Shown: positions 17,551 to 27,290, counted from the first letter of the stretch. The stretch: 64,000 nt of DNA from Paraburkholderia dinghuensis (GCF_003837865.1 NZ_RQIS01000008.1:124001-188000), one strand, 5' to 3'. A program made the numbers and translations. The notes: a model not told the origin generated them from the letters alone.

Positions 17551-17750
17551 CTAATCGCCTGTCGGCACGACGATGAAGTGCACGCCCCATCGCGCGGCAT
17601 TCGCACCGGCCGCAACGATCAGGCGCGCGACGGCGAAATCAGCGTCGCTGGCAAGCCGTGCGGCCCGGCCGCCTGAACAGCTTTTCCGCCACGCCGGTAG
17701 TGATTGGGCCCCTGATGCCCCGCAAGCGATAACGGGTAAAGTAACGGCCC

Positions 17751-18674
17751 ATGGAAATCAAACGCGTCCACTTCATCGGCCTCGGGGCCATCGGTCTGAA
17801 ATATGCGGCAAGGATTCACGATGCGGATCCTTCCCTCGTCCGCGTCATCGCCGACGATGCTCGCATCGCACAGTTCCGGGCGACGCCGCCGACTGTGAAC
17901 GGCAAGCCCTACGATTTCGAGTTCGTCCGGCCGGACCTCCCCGGCGAGCCAGCCGACGTCATCTTCGTCGCCGTGAAATGGCGACACCTGGAACGGGCGC
18001 TCGCCGACATGCGCGGCTTCGTGGGCAAACGGACCTCCATCATCTCGCTCATGAACGGCATTGCGAGCGAGGAGGTCATAGCGCGCGAATTCGGCCGCGA
18101 GCGCGTCATCTACGCCAACGTGTACATGGATGCCGTGCGCAGCGGCAATGCGGTCACCTGGCGCGATATCGGCCGGATCGTCTTCGGCGAGGAAAACAAC
18201 GCGGTCGTTTCGGCACGCGTGAAATCCATCGAGACGTTGTTCGACAAGGCGCATATTCCGTCGAACGTGCCCGCCGACATGCTGGGCGCACATTGGGCGA
18301 AATTCATGCTCAACGTCGGGATCAATCAGGCATCGGCGGTGCTGCGAGCGCCGTATGGCACATTCCAGACCAACCGGTACGCGCGCGAACTGATGGTTTC
18401 GGCCGCGCAGGAAGTCGTCGAGATCTCGCAGCACGCCGGGGTCGGGCTCGACCAAAGCGACATCGACCGCTTCCTTGCCATCATCGATTCACTCGACCCG
18501 GCCGGAAAGACATCGATGCTTCAAGACGTCGAGGGCAACCGCGAAACGGAGGTCGACATCTTCGCGGGCACGGTCGTCGATCTGGGCGAGCGGTATGACG
18601 TGCCGACGCCGGTCAATCGCACGCTACTCACGATCATTCGCGCGATAGACGCGGATGACCGACGGGACCGATAA
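17751..18674 (+). CDS. ketopantoate reductase family protein (PanE/ApbA-like)
   Basis: This 307-residue NAD(P)-dependent dehydrogenase starts with the dinucleotide fold HFIGLGAIG (GxGxxG). The family lysine is in WAKFMLNVGINQASAVL, and the C-terminal helical domain has a substrate-binding ETEVDIFAG segment. Family members reduce 2-dehydropantoate to pantoate for CoA synthesis, but many paralogues have other 2-keto substrates. It lies alone between the glycan genes and chemoreceptors, so pantoate synthesis is not assured. Start ATG 17751 matches the beginning of the fold. Confidence 0.85.
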   Translation: MEIKRVHFIGLGAIGLKYAARIHDADPSLVRVIADDARIAQFRATPPTVNGKPYDFEFVRPDLPGEPADVIFVAVKWRHLERALADMRGFVGKRTSIISLMNGIASEEVIAREFGRERVIYANVYMDAVRSGNAVTWRDIGRIVFGEENNAVVSARVKSIETLFDKAHIPSNVPADMLGAHWAKFMLNVGINQASAVLRAPYGTFQTNRYARELMVSAAQEVVEISQHAGVGLDQSDIDRFLAIIDSLDPAGKTSMLQDVEGNRETEVDIFAGTVVDLGERYDVPTPVNRTLLTIIRAIDADDRRDR

Positions 18675-18809
18675 GGCAGTCGCAAGGACCCACGCGTTTG
18701 GGCGCCCTGAAGCGCGTGCCCGGAAGAAGATTGCCCGGCTAATGGCGGGCACATGAAGAACGCGGCGATCCAACGCGCCGAAGCGCGGCGAGAGACCGTC
18801 GCCGCGTCA

Positions 18810-20369
18810 TCACACAGCGCCAACCCGAAACGTGCCCATCACCGACTGCAGGCGCTTCGCCTGCTCGGTGAGCGACTGGGCCGCCGCCGATGCTTCTTCG
18901 ACGAGCGCGGCGTTCTGCTGCGTAATCGAATCCATCTGCGTTACGGCGTGATTGACCTGTTCGATTCCCGAGCTTTGCTCCGCCGCCGCAGCAGCGATCT
19001 CCTGAACGATCTGCGCGACGCGCGCGATCTCTTTGCGCGCCTCGTCGAACGAGCCACCCGTACGCTCGACGAGCCCGGCACCGCTGCCGACACGTTCCAC
19101 CGCCCGGCTGATCAGTTCGCGAATTTCCTTCGCGGCGCTGCCGCTGCGTTGAGCCAGCGATCGTACTTCACCCGCTACCACCGCGAAACCGCGACCCTCG
19201 TCGCCGGCGCGCGCGGCTTCCACAGCGGCGTTGAGCGCGAGAATGTTGGTCTGGAACGCGATCCCTTCAATGACGGCGATGATCTCCACCATCTTGTGCG
19301 ACTCGGCTGAAATCTCGCGCATCGTGGAAACCGCCTCCGCCGCCGTCTTGCCGCCACGCTCGACCACCTCGGTCGCGCTCACTGCCAGTTCCGTCGCGCT
19401 CCTTGCATTCTCGGCGGTCTGACGCACCATCGACGTCATCTCCTCCATGCTCGCCGCCGTCTCTTCCAGCGAAGCCGCCTGATTTTCTGTGCGCGCCGAG
19501 AGATCCAGATTGCCGTGCGCGATCTCTTGCGCCCCGTTCGCCACGTTGTCGGCGGCATCCTTGATCTGGCGAATGGTGCCCGTCAGCGCATCGCGCATGC
19601 GCTGGATTACGTGAACGAGGCTCGACGAATCGTTGTGGTGCACGTCGATCGCGACGGCAAGATTGCCCGATGCGATGGCGTCGGCGACCTGCGCCGCGTA
19701 ACGCGGGTCCCCGCCGATCGTGCGCTGGATGCTCCGGTTGATGAACGTCACGAGCGCGCCCAACGCAAGCGCCAGCGCCACGAATACGCCGCCCACCAGG
19801 TAGAGCGAGTCGAAGAACGCCGCGTCGATATCGTCGACGTAGGCACCGGTTGCGATGATCCAGTCCCACGCGGGATAGCGGACCACATAGCCGATCTTGC
19901 CCACCGCCTTCGCCGATCCTGCGTTCGAATGCGGAAACACGTAATCGACGAATCCGCCATCCGGCGCCTGCGCGACGGACGCGAATGTCACGTAGTGATG
20001 CCGGCCATCGGCATCGGCCGAGCTGGCGAGGTCCTTGCCCTCAAGTGCGGGCTTGATCGGATGCATGATCATGCGCGGCTTCGAATCGATGACCAGAAAA
20101 TAGCCGTCTTCGCCGTAGCGTATGCCGCGCAGCCGCGCCAGCGCTTCCTTGCGCGCCTGGTCGTCGGTCAATGCGCCGCTTTGCGCGAGCGCCGCGTACT
20201 CGTTCACGATCGCGAGGCCGACGTGGGCGATGTTGACGAGATCGTGCTTGCGCTCCTCGATGCGCGTCGCGCGCGTGAGCCAGGCCGCCGATACCGATAC
20301 CAGCAGCAGAGCGATCAGGCTGATCACCAGCGGCAACCACAGTTTTTGGGTGAAGCTCAGTCTGTTCAT
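18810..20369 (-). CDS. methyl-accepting chemotaxis protein with sCache domain
   Basis: This is a 519-residue inner-membrane chemoreceptor. TM1 is about residues 10-31, a periplasmic single-Cache domain ([41 protein letters not shown]) spans about 45-185, and TM2 is about 190-212. A HAMP segment and the cytoplasmic signalling helices follow. The conserved hairpin tip [20 protein letters not shown] contacts CheA and CheW. Single-Cache domains of this type often bind small carboxylates, so the ligand may be an organic acid. ATG 20369 follows AGGAA; an upstream start would add a Cys/Arg-rich tail that is not receptor-like. No C-terminal CheR pentapeptide is present. Confidence 0.93.
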   Translation of the reverse strand: MNRLSFTQKLWLPLVISLIALLLVSVSAAWLTRATRIEERKHDLVNIAHVGLAIVNEYAALAQSGALTDDQARKEALARLRGIRYGEDGYFLVIDSKPRMIMHPIKPALEGKDLASSADADGRHHYVTFASVAQAPDGGFVDYVFPHSNAGSAKAVGKIGYVVRYPAWDWIIATGAYVDDIDAAFFDSLYLVGGVFVALALALGALVTFINRSIQRTIGGDPRYAAQVADAIASGNLAVAIDVHHNDSSSLVHVIQRMRDALTGTIRQIKDAADNVANGAQEIAHGNLDLSARTENQAASLEETAASMEEMTSMVRQTAENARSATELAVSATEVVERGGKTAAEAVSTMREISAESHKMVEIIAVIEGIAFQTNILALNAAVEAARAGDEGRGFAVVAGEVRSLAQRSGSAAKEIRELISRAVERVGSGAGLVERTGGSFDEARKEIARVAQIVQEIAAAAAEQSSGIEQVNHAVTQMDSITQQNAALVEEASAAAQSLTEQAKRLQSVMGTFRVGAV

Positions 20370-20709
20370 GCGTGTTCCTGGACGTGACCGACATGCCCGG
20401 CCCCCCTCTCGCGAGGACGCCCGTTCAGGCAGCTTGCACGCGTGGGCCGCGACGGCCATGCGTGAGCGAAACCAGCCGTGCATCGGCGAACAGGTGTGTC
20501 ACGCCAAGGCGCAACGGCCTTCTCTGGGTTATCGGTTGGGCACAGAGAAAATATCTAGAGTAAAACCCTGTGAAAGCACATCGCAAGGCAGGATCGGGCT
20601 CGTACGCGGCCGGGCCAGTTCGAGCACGCCGGCCTCGGCGCGGGCGGCCTTCTGCTTCGGCGTTGTGCGCCGACGCCTGGCGAAGCCCGGCTATTCGCGG
20701 CACACGCCG
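20370..20709. other. 5' region of the sCache receptor
   Basis: Apart from the putative sigma-28 promoter at 20529-20555, I see no gene in this stretch. The promoter would give a leader of about 150 bases for the receptor gene that starts at 20369. Confidence 0.4.
20529..20555 (-). promoter_or_regulatory. putative sigma-28 promoter for the sCache receptor
   Basis: On the minus strand GATATTTT (20555-20548) and ACCGATAA (20536-20529) are spaced by 11 bases. The -10 box matches the sigma-28 consensus GCCGATAA at 7 of 8 positions; the -35 box matches 5 of 8. A sigma-28 site is expected for a chemoreceptor gene. Confidence 0.6.
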
Positions 20710-20826
20710 TCACGCGCTTCGCTGCAAGCGCGCCTCACGCCTCCAATCGCCAAACGCGGCATCGAACTCGGCGGCGTCCTTCGACGCTCGCGCCAGTTCG
20801 CCAAACGCACGCATTCCGGGCTTCAT
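20710..20826 (-). CDS. possible small protein, 38 residues
   Basis: A minus-strand frame beginning ATG 20826 encodes MKPGMRAFGELARASKDAA and continues to a TGA at 20710. Codon use looks like that of its neighbours and the product would be a short amphipathic helix, but AAAGG abuts the first ATG and the spacing is poor. I do not recognise it. It could equally be a remnant or chance. Confidence 0.25.
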   Translation of the reverse strand: MKPGMRAFGELARASKDAAEFDAAFGDWRREARLQRSA

Positions 20827-20993
20827 CCTTTCCGCAGACTCAGGGCTTCATACGAGCGCCGTGCCGAGACCTTCGGGGGTGCATTGGATCGACACCCAAA
20901 CGCATCCTTCCAGAAACTTTAATTCTTCACGCGGAGAATATGATCGAAGTCAATATTCGCGGAATACGATAGTAATTATTGCGGAGTACGCCA

Positions 20994-21020
20994 TAAAGTC
21001 GAATCGTTTGCGTTCGTTAA
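20994..21020 (+). promoter_or_regulatory. putative sigma-28 promoter for the second receptor
   Basis: TAAAGTCG (20994-21001) and TTCGTTAA (21013-21020) are 11 bases apart. They match the sigma-28 consensus at 6 of 8 and 5 of 8 positions. The receptor gene starts 98 bases downstream. The local sequence (20930-21118) is AT-rich, as is usual for promoter regions in this genome. Confidence 0.5.
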
Positions 21021-21118
21021 TGAGGGTAAACCATCAAGCGGTTTCAGGGACGTTTCGCGACCGTTACGTCCGCGTGACCCAAGCGGTTTATCACCCATAA
21101 CGAATTGCACATAAAAAG

Positions 21119-22654
21119 ATGCATCTCTCAGACATGAAAATAGGGACCAGGCTTGGAGCCGGGTTTGCAGTCGTGCTACTGCTCTCGACCTTGATGGTCG
21201 GCACCGGCATTACGATGCTTGGACGCCTGAACACTCAGGCCGAAGCCGTCGCCGAGGTCAACTTTCCACGCATGCGCAATGCCAACGCAACCACAGAGGA
21301 TGTGGATATGGTTGCGATCCGGGTCCGGAATCTGTTGTTGAACGACGATCCGGAATTCAAGAAGGAGACGAAGGAAAAGATCAGTACGGCCCGCCGGGAA
21401 GTGCTGGATGAAGTCACGGCACTCGCGAAGACGCTGGCGCGCCCCGCGGTTCGCGAGAAGCTTGTCCAGCAGAGCGCGGACTACGATCAGCGCCTCAGCA
21501 AGATTCTGGATATGGAGGCCACCGGCCGGCACGCCGACGCAGTCGAGTCGCTCAACAAGGACCTGCTGCCGATCTTCGTCAGCTACCGGGCGACGCTCGA
21601 TGACATCATGCAGTTCCAGGTATCGCAGACGCAAACAGCCGCGACGGCAATCGCCGCTATCTACCGGAACTGCTACCTCACATTGGGAAGCCTCGGCACA
21701 GCGGCGCTGATCCTCGGTGTCGGTTTCGGCTGGTTCATCTCACGCAGCATCACCCGCCCGATCTCGGATGCCGTGCGAATTGCGGCTACGGTTGCCAAGG
21801 GCGACCTGACGCAGCGCATCGAAGCCAGCAGCAAAGACGAGACAGGCCAGTTGCTGGGCACCCTCAAGACGATGAACGACAACTTGCTGAAAATCGTCAG
21901 TGACGTGCGCGAGGGATCGGACATGATCGCGACGGCGTCCAGCCAGATCGCGGCGGGCAACACCGATCTGAGCTCACGTACCGAACAGCAGGCGGCGTCG
22001 CTCGGGGAGACCGCATCGAGCATGGAACAACTGGCAGCCACGGTCCGCCAGAACGCCGAGAGCGCAAGGCAGGGCAACCAGCTTGCCGCGAATGCATCCG
22101 ATGTGGCCGCCCGCAGCGGCGAAGCAGTGGGACGCGTGGTGCACACGATGCGCGAAATTGCGGAAAGCTCCACCAAGGTCGCGGAGATCACCAGCACGAT
22201 CGAAGGCATCGCTTTCCAGACCAACATCCTGGCCCTGAACGCGGCCGTCGAGGCTGCGCGTGCCGGCGAACAAGGCCGCGGTTTCGCGGTGGTGGCCGGG
22301 GAGGTGCGCAGTCTGGCTCAGCGCGCAGGCGTCGCGGCCAAAGAGATCAAGGACCTGATTGTCGAGTCGGTGGATCGGGTGAAGATTGGATCGAATCAGG
22401 TCGACGAGGCTGGCCGCACGATCGGCGAGGTCGTGCAAGCGGTGAGGCACGTTACGGATCTGATGGGCGAAATTGCTGCGGCATCGCACGAGCAACATCA
22501 AGGCATCGAGCAGGTGAACCAGGCGGTCACGCAAATGGACGAGGTCACTCAACAGAACGCGGCGCTGGTCGAAGAGGCCGCCGCAGCGGCCAGTTCGTTG
22601 CACAGCCATGCCGGAAATCTGGTGCAGCAGGTGTCGGTATTCAAGGTGGCTTGA
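21119..22654 (+). CDS. methyl-accepting chemotaxis protein, four-helix-bundle type
   Basis: This is a 511-residue chemoreceptor of the Tsr/Tar architecture. TM1 is about residues 11-32, a periplasmic four-helix bundle spans about 33-185 (no Cache motifs), TM2 is about 187-210, then come HAMP ([16 protein letters not shown]) and the signalling domain with tip [20 protein letters not shown]. Ligand unknown. The ATG at 21119 has only a weak AAAAAG ahead; a second ATG at 21134 ([11 protein letters not shown]) is a reasonable alternative start. It ends 18 bases from the converging third receptor, with no terminator visible between them. Confidence 0.92.
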   Translation: MHLSDMKIGTRLGAGFAVVLLLSTLMVGTGITMLGRLNTQAEAVAEVNFPRMRNANATTEDVDMVAIRVRNLLLNDDPEFKKETKEKISTARREVLDEVTALAKTLARPAVREKLVQQSADYDQRLSKILDMEATGRHADAVESLNKDLLPIFVSYRATLDDIMQFQVSQTQTAATAIAAIYRNCYLTLGSLGTAALILGVGFGWFISRSITRPISDAVRIAATVAKGDLTQRIEASSKDETGQLLGTLKTMNDNLLKIVSDVREGSDMIATASSQIAAGNTDLSSRTEQQAASLGETASSMEQLAATVRQNAESARQGNQLAANASDVAARSGEAVGRVVHTMREIAESSTKVAEITSTIEGIAFQTNILALNAAVEAARAGEQGRGFAVVAGEVRSLAQRAGVAAKEIKDLIVESVDRVKIGSNQVDEAGRTIGEVVQAVRHVTDLMGEIAAASHEQHQGIEQVNQAVTQMDEVTQQNAALVEEAAAAASSLHSHAGNLVQQVSVFKVA

Positions 22655-22672
22655 GTCGGACTGCGAGGCCGC

Positions 22673-24391
22673 TCAGAAGACCTCCCACTCGTCATCATCG
22701 GTGGCGAAAGCGGCGGCCACGAGACTAGCCGGGGGAACGGCTACCTTCGCGGGCGGGGTGGGTTTGGACGGTTGAGCGGCCACTCTCGTCTCCGGCACAA
22801 CCGTGCGGCTCGGTGCCGGTTGCGACGGAGCAAACCGCTGCGGTGACGACGACTCATCTCCGAGCCGGAAGAACGTCATGTCGGCCTTCATCTTCGTCGC
22901 CTGGTCCTGCAGCGACGCAGCGGCCGCCGCGGCCTCTTCGACCAGTGCAGCATTCTGCTGGGTCACCTCGTCGATCTGCGTGATCGCCTGATGCACCTGT
23001 TCGATGCCCTTGCTCTGCTCGTCGGAGGCCGCCGAAATCTCGCCGACGATATCGGACACGCGGCCAATCGCGAGGATCACCTTGCCCATGCTCTCGCCGA
23101 TGTCGCCGGCCTGCCGGGCGCCGTGCCGCACCTTGCCGGACGACGCGTCGATCAGCTCCTTGATCTCCTTGGCCGCCCCCGACGCGCGTTGCGCAAGCGC
23201 GCGCACCTCACCCGCGACCACTGCAAAACCACGCCCATGTTCACCGGCACGCGCAGCCTCGACGGCCGCGTTCAGGGCCAGGATGTTGGTCTGGAAAGCG
23301 ATGCCTTCGATCATGCCGGTGATATCCGCGATCCTGGCGGAGTCCGCGCTGATCTCCTGCATCGTCGCGGCCATCGCGCCCACTGCCGCGTTACCCACGT
23401 CAGTCATCTCGCGCGCGTTGGTGGCGAGCGAATTGGCCTGGCGAGCGTTGTCGGCGTTCTGCTTCACGGTTTCGCTCAACTCCGTCATGCTCGCGGCCGT
23501 CTGCTCGAGCGACGCCGCCTGCTCTTCGGTGCGCGCGGAAAGGTCCTGGTTGCCTGCTGCAATCTGCACCGAGGCGACCGTGACCGATTCGCTGCCATCG
23601 CGAATGCCGCGAATGGTGGCAGCCAGCTGCTGGCTCATGGACTTCATGGCTTCGAGCAGTTGCCCGAATTCGCCCGTCACATCCACCGCGATCTGGCCGT
23701 CGAGCCGGCCGTGCGCGATGTCACTGGCGATGCTCACCGTCTTGCTCAACGGCCGCGTAATCGCGCGGATCAGATAGAGCGCCGCGCCGATCGACAACAG
23801 GGCTCCACCAATCAGCAGTGCGATGGAAGCCCACGTCAGCCGCGCCGACTTTGTTGCACCTTCGACGTCGCTGTCTCGCGCCTGATCGGCCTTGATCTGC
23901 ACGTCCTGTTTGAGCAGCGCGGAAACGCCATCGCCTAGCGGAAGAACGTTGGCCACCTGCCAGGCCAGAGCGCCATCGAAATCGCCCTGCTCGATGAGTG
24001 CCAGTTCCTTTTCCACCGCCGCGCGGTACTGCGTGATCAGACCGTCGATCTTGCCTGCGATCGCGCGCTCGTCGCTGGTCGTTACGCCGCTCGGGTAGTA
24101 GCTTTTCCAGTCAGCGTCGGTCTGTGCGAGAAAGTCGCGGGTCTTCGGAATAAGCGCCTTGTCCTTCTGAGCAACCATCCGCCATAGCGTGAGTCGCGAA
24201 TTGAGCGTATCGGACTGCGTCGCGCTCAAATGACCCGTGGGAATGACGATGCTCGCGTAGGTGTCGTGTAGCGAACGGCTCATGGCGAGGACACCGTTCA
24301 GGCCGAAGCCACCGACGATCAACGTAATCACCGTGCTAGTGACGAGCACCAGGATGATCTTGGATTTGACCGTTGAAAATAACTGGTTCAC
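22673..24391 (-). CDS. methyl-accepting chemotaxis protein with CheR-tether pentapeptide
   Basis: This is a 572-residue chemoreceptor with TM1 near residues 10-32, a periplasmic four-helix-bundle-like sensor (about 33-190), TM2 near 191-213, HAMP and the signalling domain (tip [20 protein letters not shown]). After the signalling helices a Pro/Ala-rich flexible linker of about 50 residues leads to the C-terminal DEWEVF. This matches the xWxxF tether that recruits CheR and CheB in high-abundance receptors such as Tsr and Tar (NWETF). It is the only one of the three receptors here with a tether, so it may help adapt the others. The start is GTG 24391 with AAGGGG upstream. Confidence 0.93.
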   Translation of the reverse strand: MNQLFSTVKSKIILVLVTSTVITLIVGGFGLNGVLAMSRSLHDTYASIVIPTGHLSATQSDTLNSRLTLWRMVAQKDKALIPKTRDFLAQTDADWKSYYPSGVTTSDERAIAGKIDGLITQYRAAVEKELALIEQGDFDGALAWQVANVLPLGDGVSALLKQDVQIKADQARDSDVEGATKSARLTWASIALLIGGALLSIGAALYLIRAITRPLSKTVSIASDIAHGRLDGQIAVDVTGEFGQLLEAMKSMSQQLAATIRGIRDGSESVTVASVQIAAGNQDLSARTEEQAASLEQTAASMTELSETVKQNADNARQANSLATNAREMTDVGNAAVGAMAATMQEISADSARIADITGMIEGIAFQTNILALNAAVEAARAGEHGRGFAVVAGEVRALAQRASGAAKEIKELIDASSGKVRHGARQAGDIGESMGKVILAIGRVSDIVGEISAASDEQSKGIEQVHQAITQIDEVTQQNAALVEEAAAAAASLQDQATKMKADMTFFRLGDESSSPQRFAPSQPAPSRTVVPETRVAAQPSKPTPPAKVAVPPASLVAAAFATDDDEWEVF

Positions 24392-24680
24392 CGGGACCCC
24401 TTCGAGAAAATTGGTCTGAGAGGCAAGCGCCGGGCCAGGCTAACTCGACAGGAACGTAGCGCCCGGGCGGTTTTACCACCCACGTCGACACGACAGTCGG
24501 GTCATGACTCTGCAAAGGCGCATGATCCTTGGCCCGATCGCGGGCGTATTCGCTTTAACCGTGGATGTCCTTCGGCTTTCCGAAAGAATCCTTTAGGCAT
24601 TTCCGCGCTCCGTTGATCCGATGTCAAAGAAAGGGGGGCGAAAGGAGTGATTACGAGCGAAGTGGCGAACGTGCTTATTA
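24392..24680. other. intergenic region between receptor and repeat copy A
   Basis: About 290 bases upstream of the third receptor. I looked for a sigma-28 site on the minus strand and found none that is convincing. No gene is evident. Confidence 0.35.
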
Positions 24681-24870
24681 GCGTCCGGGCGATTCGCGAC
24701 TGCGCCACTAGCGCGCTAAATGGCACATAAAGCGGGAGATCCGAGGGCACAGAAAAGAAAAAAGGCCCTCGACGTTTCGTCGTAGGGCCTTGCTTGACGA
24801 GGGCTCCAGGAAGGAACCCATGTCGTACCTCAATCTGGTCCGCCCGTCCGGGATCGAACCAGCAACCGTC
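24681..24870. repeat. diverged direct repeat, copy A (terminator plus tRNA 3' remnant)
   Basis: This segment aligns, with few gaps, to 27101-27290. Shared blocks include AAATGGC.CAT.AAGCGG, GGCACAGAAAAGA, the hairpin ending CGTAGGGCCTT, and GGGATCGAACCAGCAAC. The last block is the T-arm of tRNA-Arg on the minus strand. Copy A keeps the T-arm and acceptor with CCA at about 24837-24870 but has a mismatched T stem and no anticodon arm, so it is not a working tRNA. Together with copy B it brackets aceA. Confidence 0.75.
24755..24791 (-). terminator. terminator downstream of aceA
   Basis: AAGGCCCT-CGACG (24762-24774) pairs with CGTCG-T-AGGGCCTT (24778-24791), a 13-bp stem with one bulge and a 3-base loop. 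On the minus strand the stem is followed by a T-rich tract (complement of 24750-24761). It lies about 140 bases beyond the aceA stop and appears to derive from the terminator of the duplicated tRNA unit. Confidence 0.8.
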
Positions 24871-24928
24871 CTCAGCCAGCACACCAGGAAATCAACTTCC
24901 TCGTACGCCGAATGAGGACCAGCGGTTA

Positions 24929-26512
24929 TCAGAACTGGTTCATCGTGTTGTCTTTACCCGCCGCTTTCAGCGCTGCTTCGCCGCTGAAATACTCCTTGTG
25001 ATCGTCGCCGATGTCCGAGCCCGACATGTTCTGGTGCTTGACGCAGGCGATGCCCTGGCGGATTTCCTTACGCTGCACGCCAGCCACATAACCCAGCATG
25101 CCCTGGTCACCGAAGTATTCCTTCGCGAGGTTGTCGGTCGACAGTGCAGCGGTGTGGTACGTCGGCAGCGTGATCAGGTGGTGGAAGATGCCTGCTTCGC
25201 GCGCCGCGTCGGCCTGGAACGTGCGGATCTTTTCGTCGGCGGCGATTGCCAGTTCCGACTGGTCGTATTCCGCGCTCATCAGCTGGCCGCGTTCGTAGGC
25301 CGACACATCCTTGCCTGCGGCCTTCATCGCGTCATACGCCTGCTGACGGAAGTTCAGGGTCCAGTTGAACGACGGGCTGTTGTTGTACACCAGCTTGGCG
25401 TTCGGGATGACCTTGCGAATCTCGTTGACCATGGCGCCGATCTGGCCGATGTGCGGCTTTTCGGTTTCGATCCACAGCAGGTCAGCGCCGTTTTGCAGCG
25501 ACGTGATGCAATCCAGGACGCAACGCGCTTCGCCCGTGCCGGCGCGGAACTGGAACAGGTTGCTAGGCAGGCGCTTCGGACGCAGCAGCTTGCCCTCGCG
25601 CTTGATGACGACGTCACCATTGCCCAGTGCATCGGCGGAGATTTCGTCGCAATCGAGGAACGAATTGTATTGGTCGCCCAGGTCGCCCGGCGTGTTGGTC
25701 ACGGCGATCTGCTTGGTCAGGCCGGCGCCCAGCGAGTCGGTACGGGACACGATGATGCCGTCGTCCACGCCCAGTTCCAGGAACGCGTAGCGGATCGCGC
25801 GGATCTTGGCCAGGAAGTCCTCGTGCGGCACGGTGACCTTGCCGTCCTGGTGGCCGCACTGCTTCTCGTCGGACACCTGGTTTTCGATCTGGATGCAGCA
25901 TGCGCCCGCTTCGATGAACTGCTTGGCCAGCAGGTAGGTTGCTTCGGCGTTGCCGAAACCCGCGTCGATGTCGGCGATGATAGGCACGACGTGGGTGACG
26001 TGGTTGTCGATCTTGTGCTGGATGGCGGCCTTGGCAGCAGCGTCCTTTGCGGCGTCCAGTTCGCGGAACAGGCCGCCCAGTTCACGGGCGTCGGCCTGGC
26101 GCAAGAAGGTGTACAGCTCACGGATCAGCGCGCTGACCGAGGTCTTTTCGTGCATCGACTGGTCCGGCAGCGGGCCGAACTCGGAGCGCAGCGCGGCGAC
26201 CATCCAGCCGGACAGATAAAGGTAGCGGCGGTCGGTGCTGTTGAAGTGCTTCTTGATGGAGATCATCTTCTGCTGGCCGATGAAGCCGTGCCAGCAACCC
26301 AGCGACTGGGTGTATTTCGACGGGTCGGCATCGTAGGCGGCCATGTCGGCGCGCATGATCTTCGCGGTGTAGCGGGCGATGTCCAGGCCCGTCTTGAACT
26401 TGTTCTGGGCACGCATACGAGCGGCGTACTCGGGATTGATGGCATTCCACGAGCTGCCTTGTTTCTCTTTCAAACCGGCAACTGCCTTGATGTCGTCTTG
26501 ATATTGGGTCAT
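24929..26512 (-). CDS. aceA: isocitrate lyase
   Basis: This is a 527-residue isocitrate lyase, the first enzyme of the glyoxylate shunt (isocitrate to glyoxylate plus succinate). It is of the longer type also found in Pseudomonas. The catalytic cysteine lies in EKQCGHQDGK, metal-binding acids in ADIDAGFGNAEATYLLAKQF, and LVYNNSPSFNWTLNF is strongly conserved. Start ATG 26512 (MTQYQDDIKAVAGL) follows GAGAGG; a longer open frame upstream runs through an operator-like region and is not coding. Expression is expected on acetate and fatty acids. The gene sits alone between two copies of a repeat, without aceB. Confidence 0.96.
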   Translation of the reverse strand: MTQYQDDIKAVAGLKEKQGSSWNAINPEYAARMRAQNKFKTGLDIARYTAKIMRADMAAYDADPSKYTQSLGCWHGFIGQQKMISIKKHFNSTDRRYLYLSGWMVAALRSEFGPLPDQSMHEKTSVSALIRELYTFLRQADARELGGLFRELDAAKDAAAKAAIQHKIDNHVTHVVPIIADIDAGFGNAEATYLLAKQFIEAGACCIQIENQVSDEKQCGHQDGKVTVPHEDFLAKIRAIRYAFLELGVDDGIIVSRTDSLGAGLTKQIAVTNTPGDLGDQYNSFLDCDEISADALGNGDVVIKREGKLLRPKRLPSNLFQFRAGTGEARCVLDCITSLQNGADLLWIETEKPHIGQIGAMVNEIRKVIPNAKLVYNNSPSFNWTLNFRQQAYDAMKAAGKDVSAYERGQLMSAEYDQSELAIAADEKIRTFQADAAREAGIFHHLITLPTYHTAALSTDNLAKEYFGDQGMLGYVAGVQRKEIRQGIACVKHQNMSGSDIGDDHKEYFSGEAALKAAGKDNTMNQF

Positions 26513-26602
26513 GTGAACCTCTCGAGAATAAATCGTGTTTGAAGAAATCGTTGAGTCTGCCGCTACGTGTGCCGAAGCAAACTGCATGACTAAATTGTAG
26601 CC

Positions 26603-26648
26603 TCGTCTCAATAAGTCGAGACGAAGTCTTATATAAGACATAAGACTT
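26603..26648 (-). promoter_or_regulatory. double inverted repeat upstream of aceA
   Basis: Two adjacent dyads lie 91-136 bases before the aceA start. TCGTCTC (26603-26609) and GAGACGA (26618-26624) form a 7-bp perfect repeat. AAGTCTTAT (26624-26632) and ATAAGACTT (26640-26648) form a 9-bp perfect repeat that contains a second palindrome, GTCTTATATAAGAC (26626-26639). This is the layout of a dimeric repressor or activator site. I cannot name the regulator from sequence alone. Confidence 0.65.
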
Positions 26649-27100
26649 AATTTCTTCTTGTTTTTCAATGAGATACGCGACAATTTTTGCAATGCAAAAC
26701 ACGTTTTCAGAGGACGAAAGCATGGCGCGAGGAAATCCAAAAGGAATCCCGCAATGCGAAATGCGTTTTCGTAGTCGGAGGCAGGGCAATTGAGGAAGGT
26801 TTGAGCAACGAAAGCTGGGGAGATGATTGCGTAGACATCTGTTTCCACGAACCGACGTTCCGACGCGCGATCACATGCGCCGCGCAAGCTGCCAGGGTGA
26901 CCAGCGGGTGCGTCGCACGGCTTTTGCCATTCATTGGCGATGCATCCAAGGGAATTGCGACACGACATCCGGACGCTGCAGGAACTGCCGGGGCGTGGCG
27001 AGATAGCCGACGCGGGGAATTCACGCTCGCCGGTAGCTGACCGGTTTCCAGATCGCGGCCATTTCTGCTCCAGGCTTTCCAGACTTGAGTGTTTGTTGTT
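26649..27100. other. intergenic stretch upstream of aceA
   Basis: I see no supported gene here. The first part (to about 26700) is AT-rich and should contain the aceA promoter. Short open frames on both strands lack ribosome sites and recognisable motifs. A decayed regulator gene is possible but cannot be shown. Confidence 0.35.
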
Positions 27101-27290
27101 GCGTCTGGGCTATTCCCGCCTCCGCAACTTTTCCGCCAAATGGCGCATGAAGCGGAGTTTCCGGCGGCACAGAAAAGACAAAAGGCCCCGGGGCTTTCGC
27201 CGTAGGGCCTTCATTGGGTGGGGTTCTACGAACCCAGGATCACGTCTAATTCTGGCGCGCCCGGCTGGGATCGAACCAGCAACCCCTGCC
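27101..27290. repeat. direct repeat, copy B (with intact tRNA-Arg end)
   Basis: This is the partner of 24681-24870. It holds the terminator of the tRNA-Arg gene and the 3' half of the intact tRNA. The offset between shared blocks is nearly constant (170 against 167 bases), so the copies arose by one duplication and then diverged. Copy B is probably the original because its tRNA is complete. Confidence 0.72.
27176..27211 (-). terminator. tRNA-Arg terminator
   Basis: AAGGCCC (27182-27188) pairs with GGGCCTT (27205-27211), with further pairing inside. Reading on the minus strand, the hairpin is followed by TTTTGTCTTTTC. It lies 42 bases beyond the tRNA 3' end. Confidence 0.75.

Noticed and set aside
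24835-24885. Second functional tRNA-Arg after aceA
   Set aside because: The T-arm and CCA are recognisable, but the T stem is mismatched and there is no anticodon or D arm. It is a remnant.
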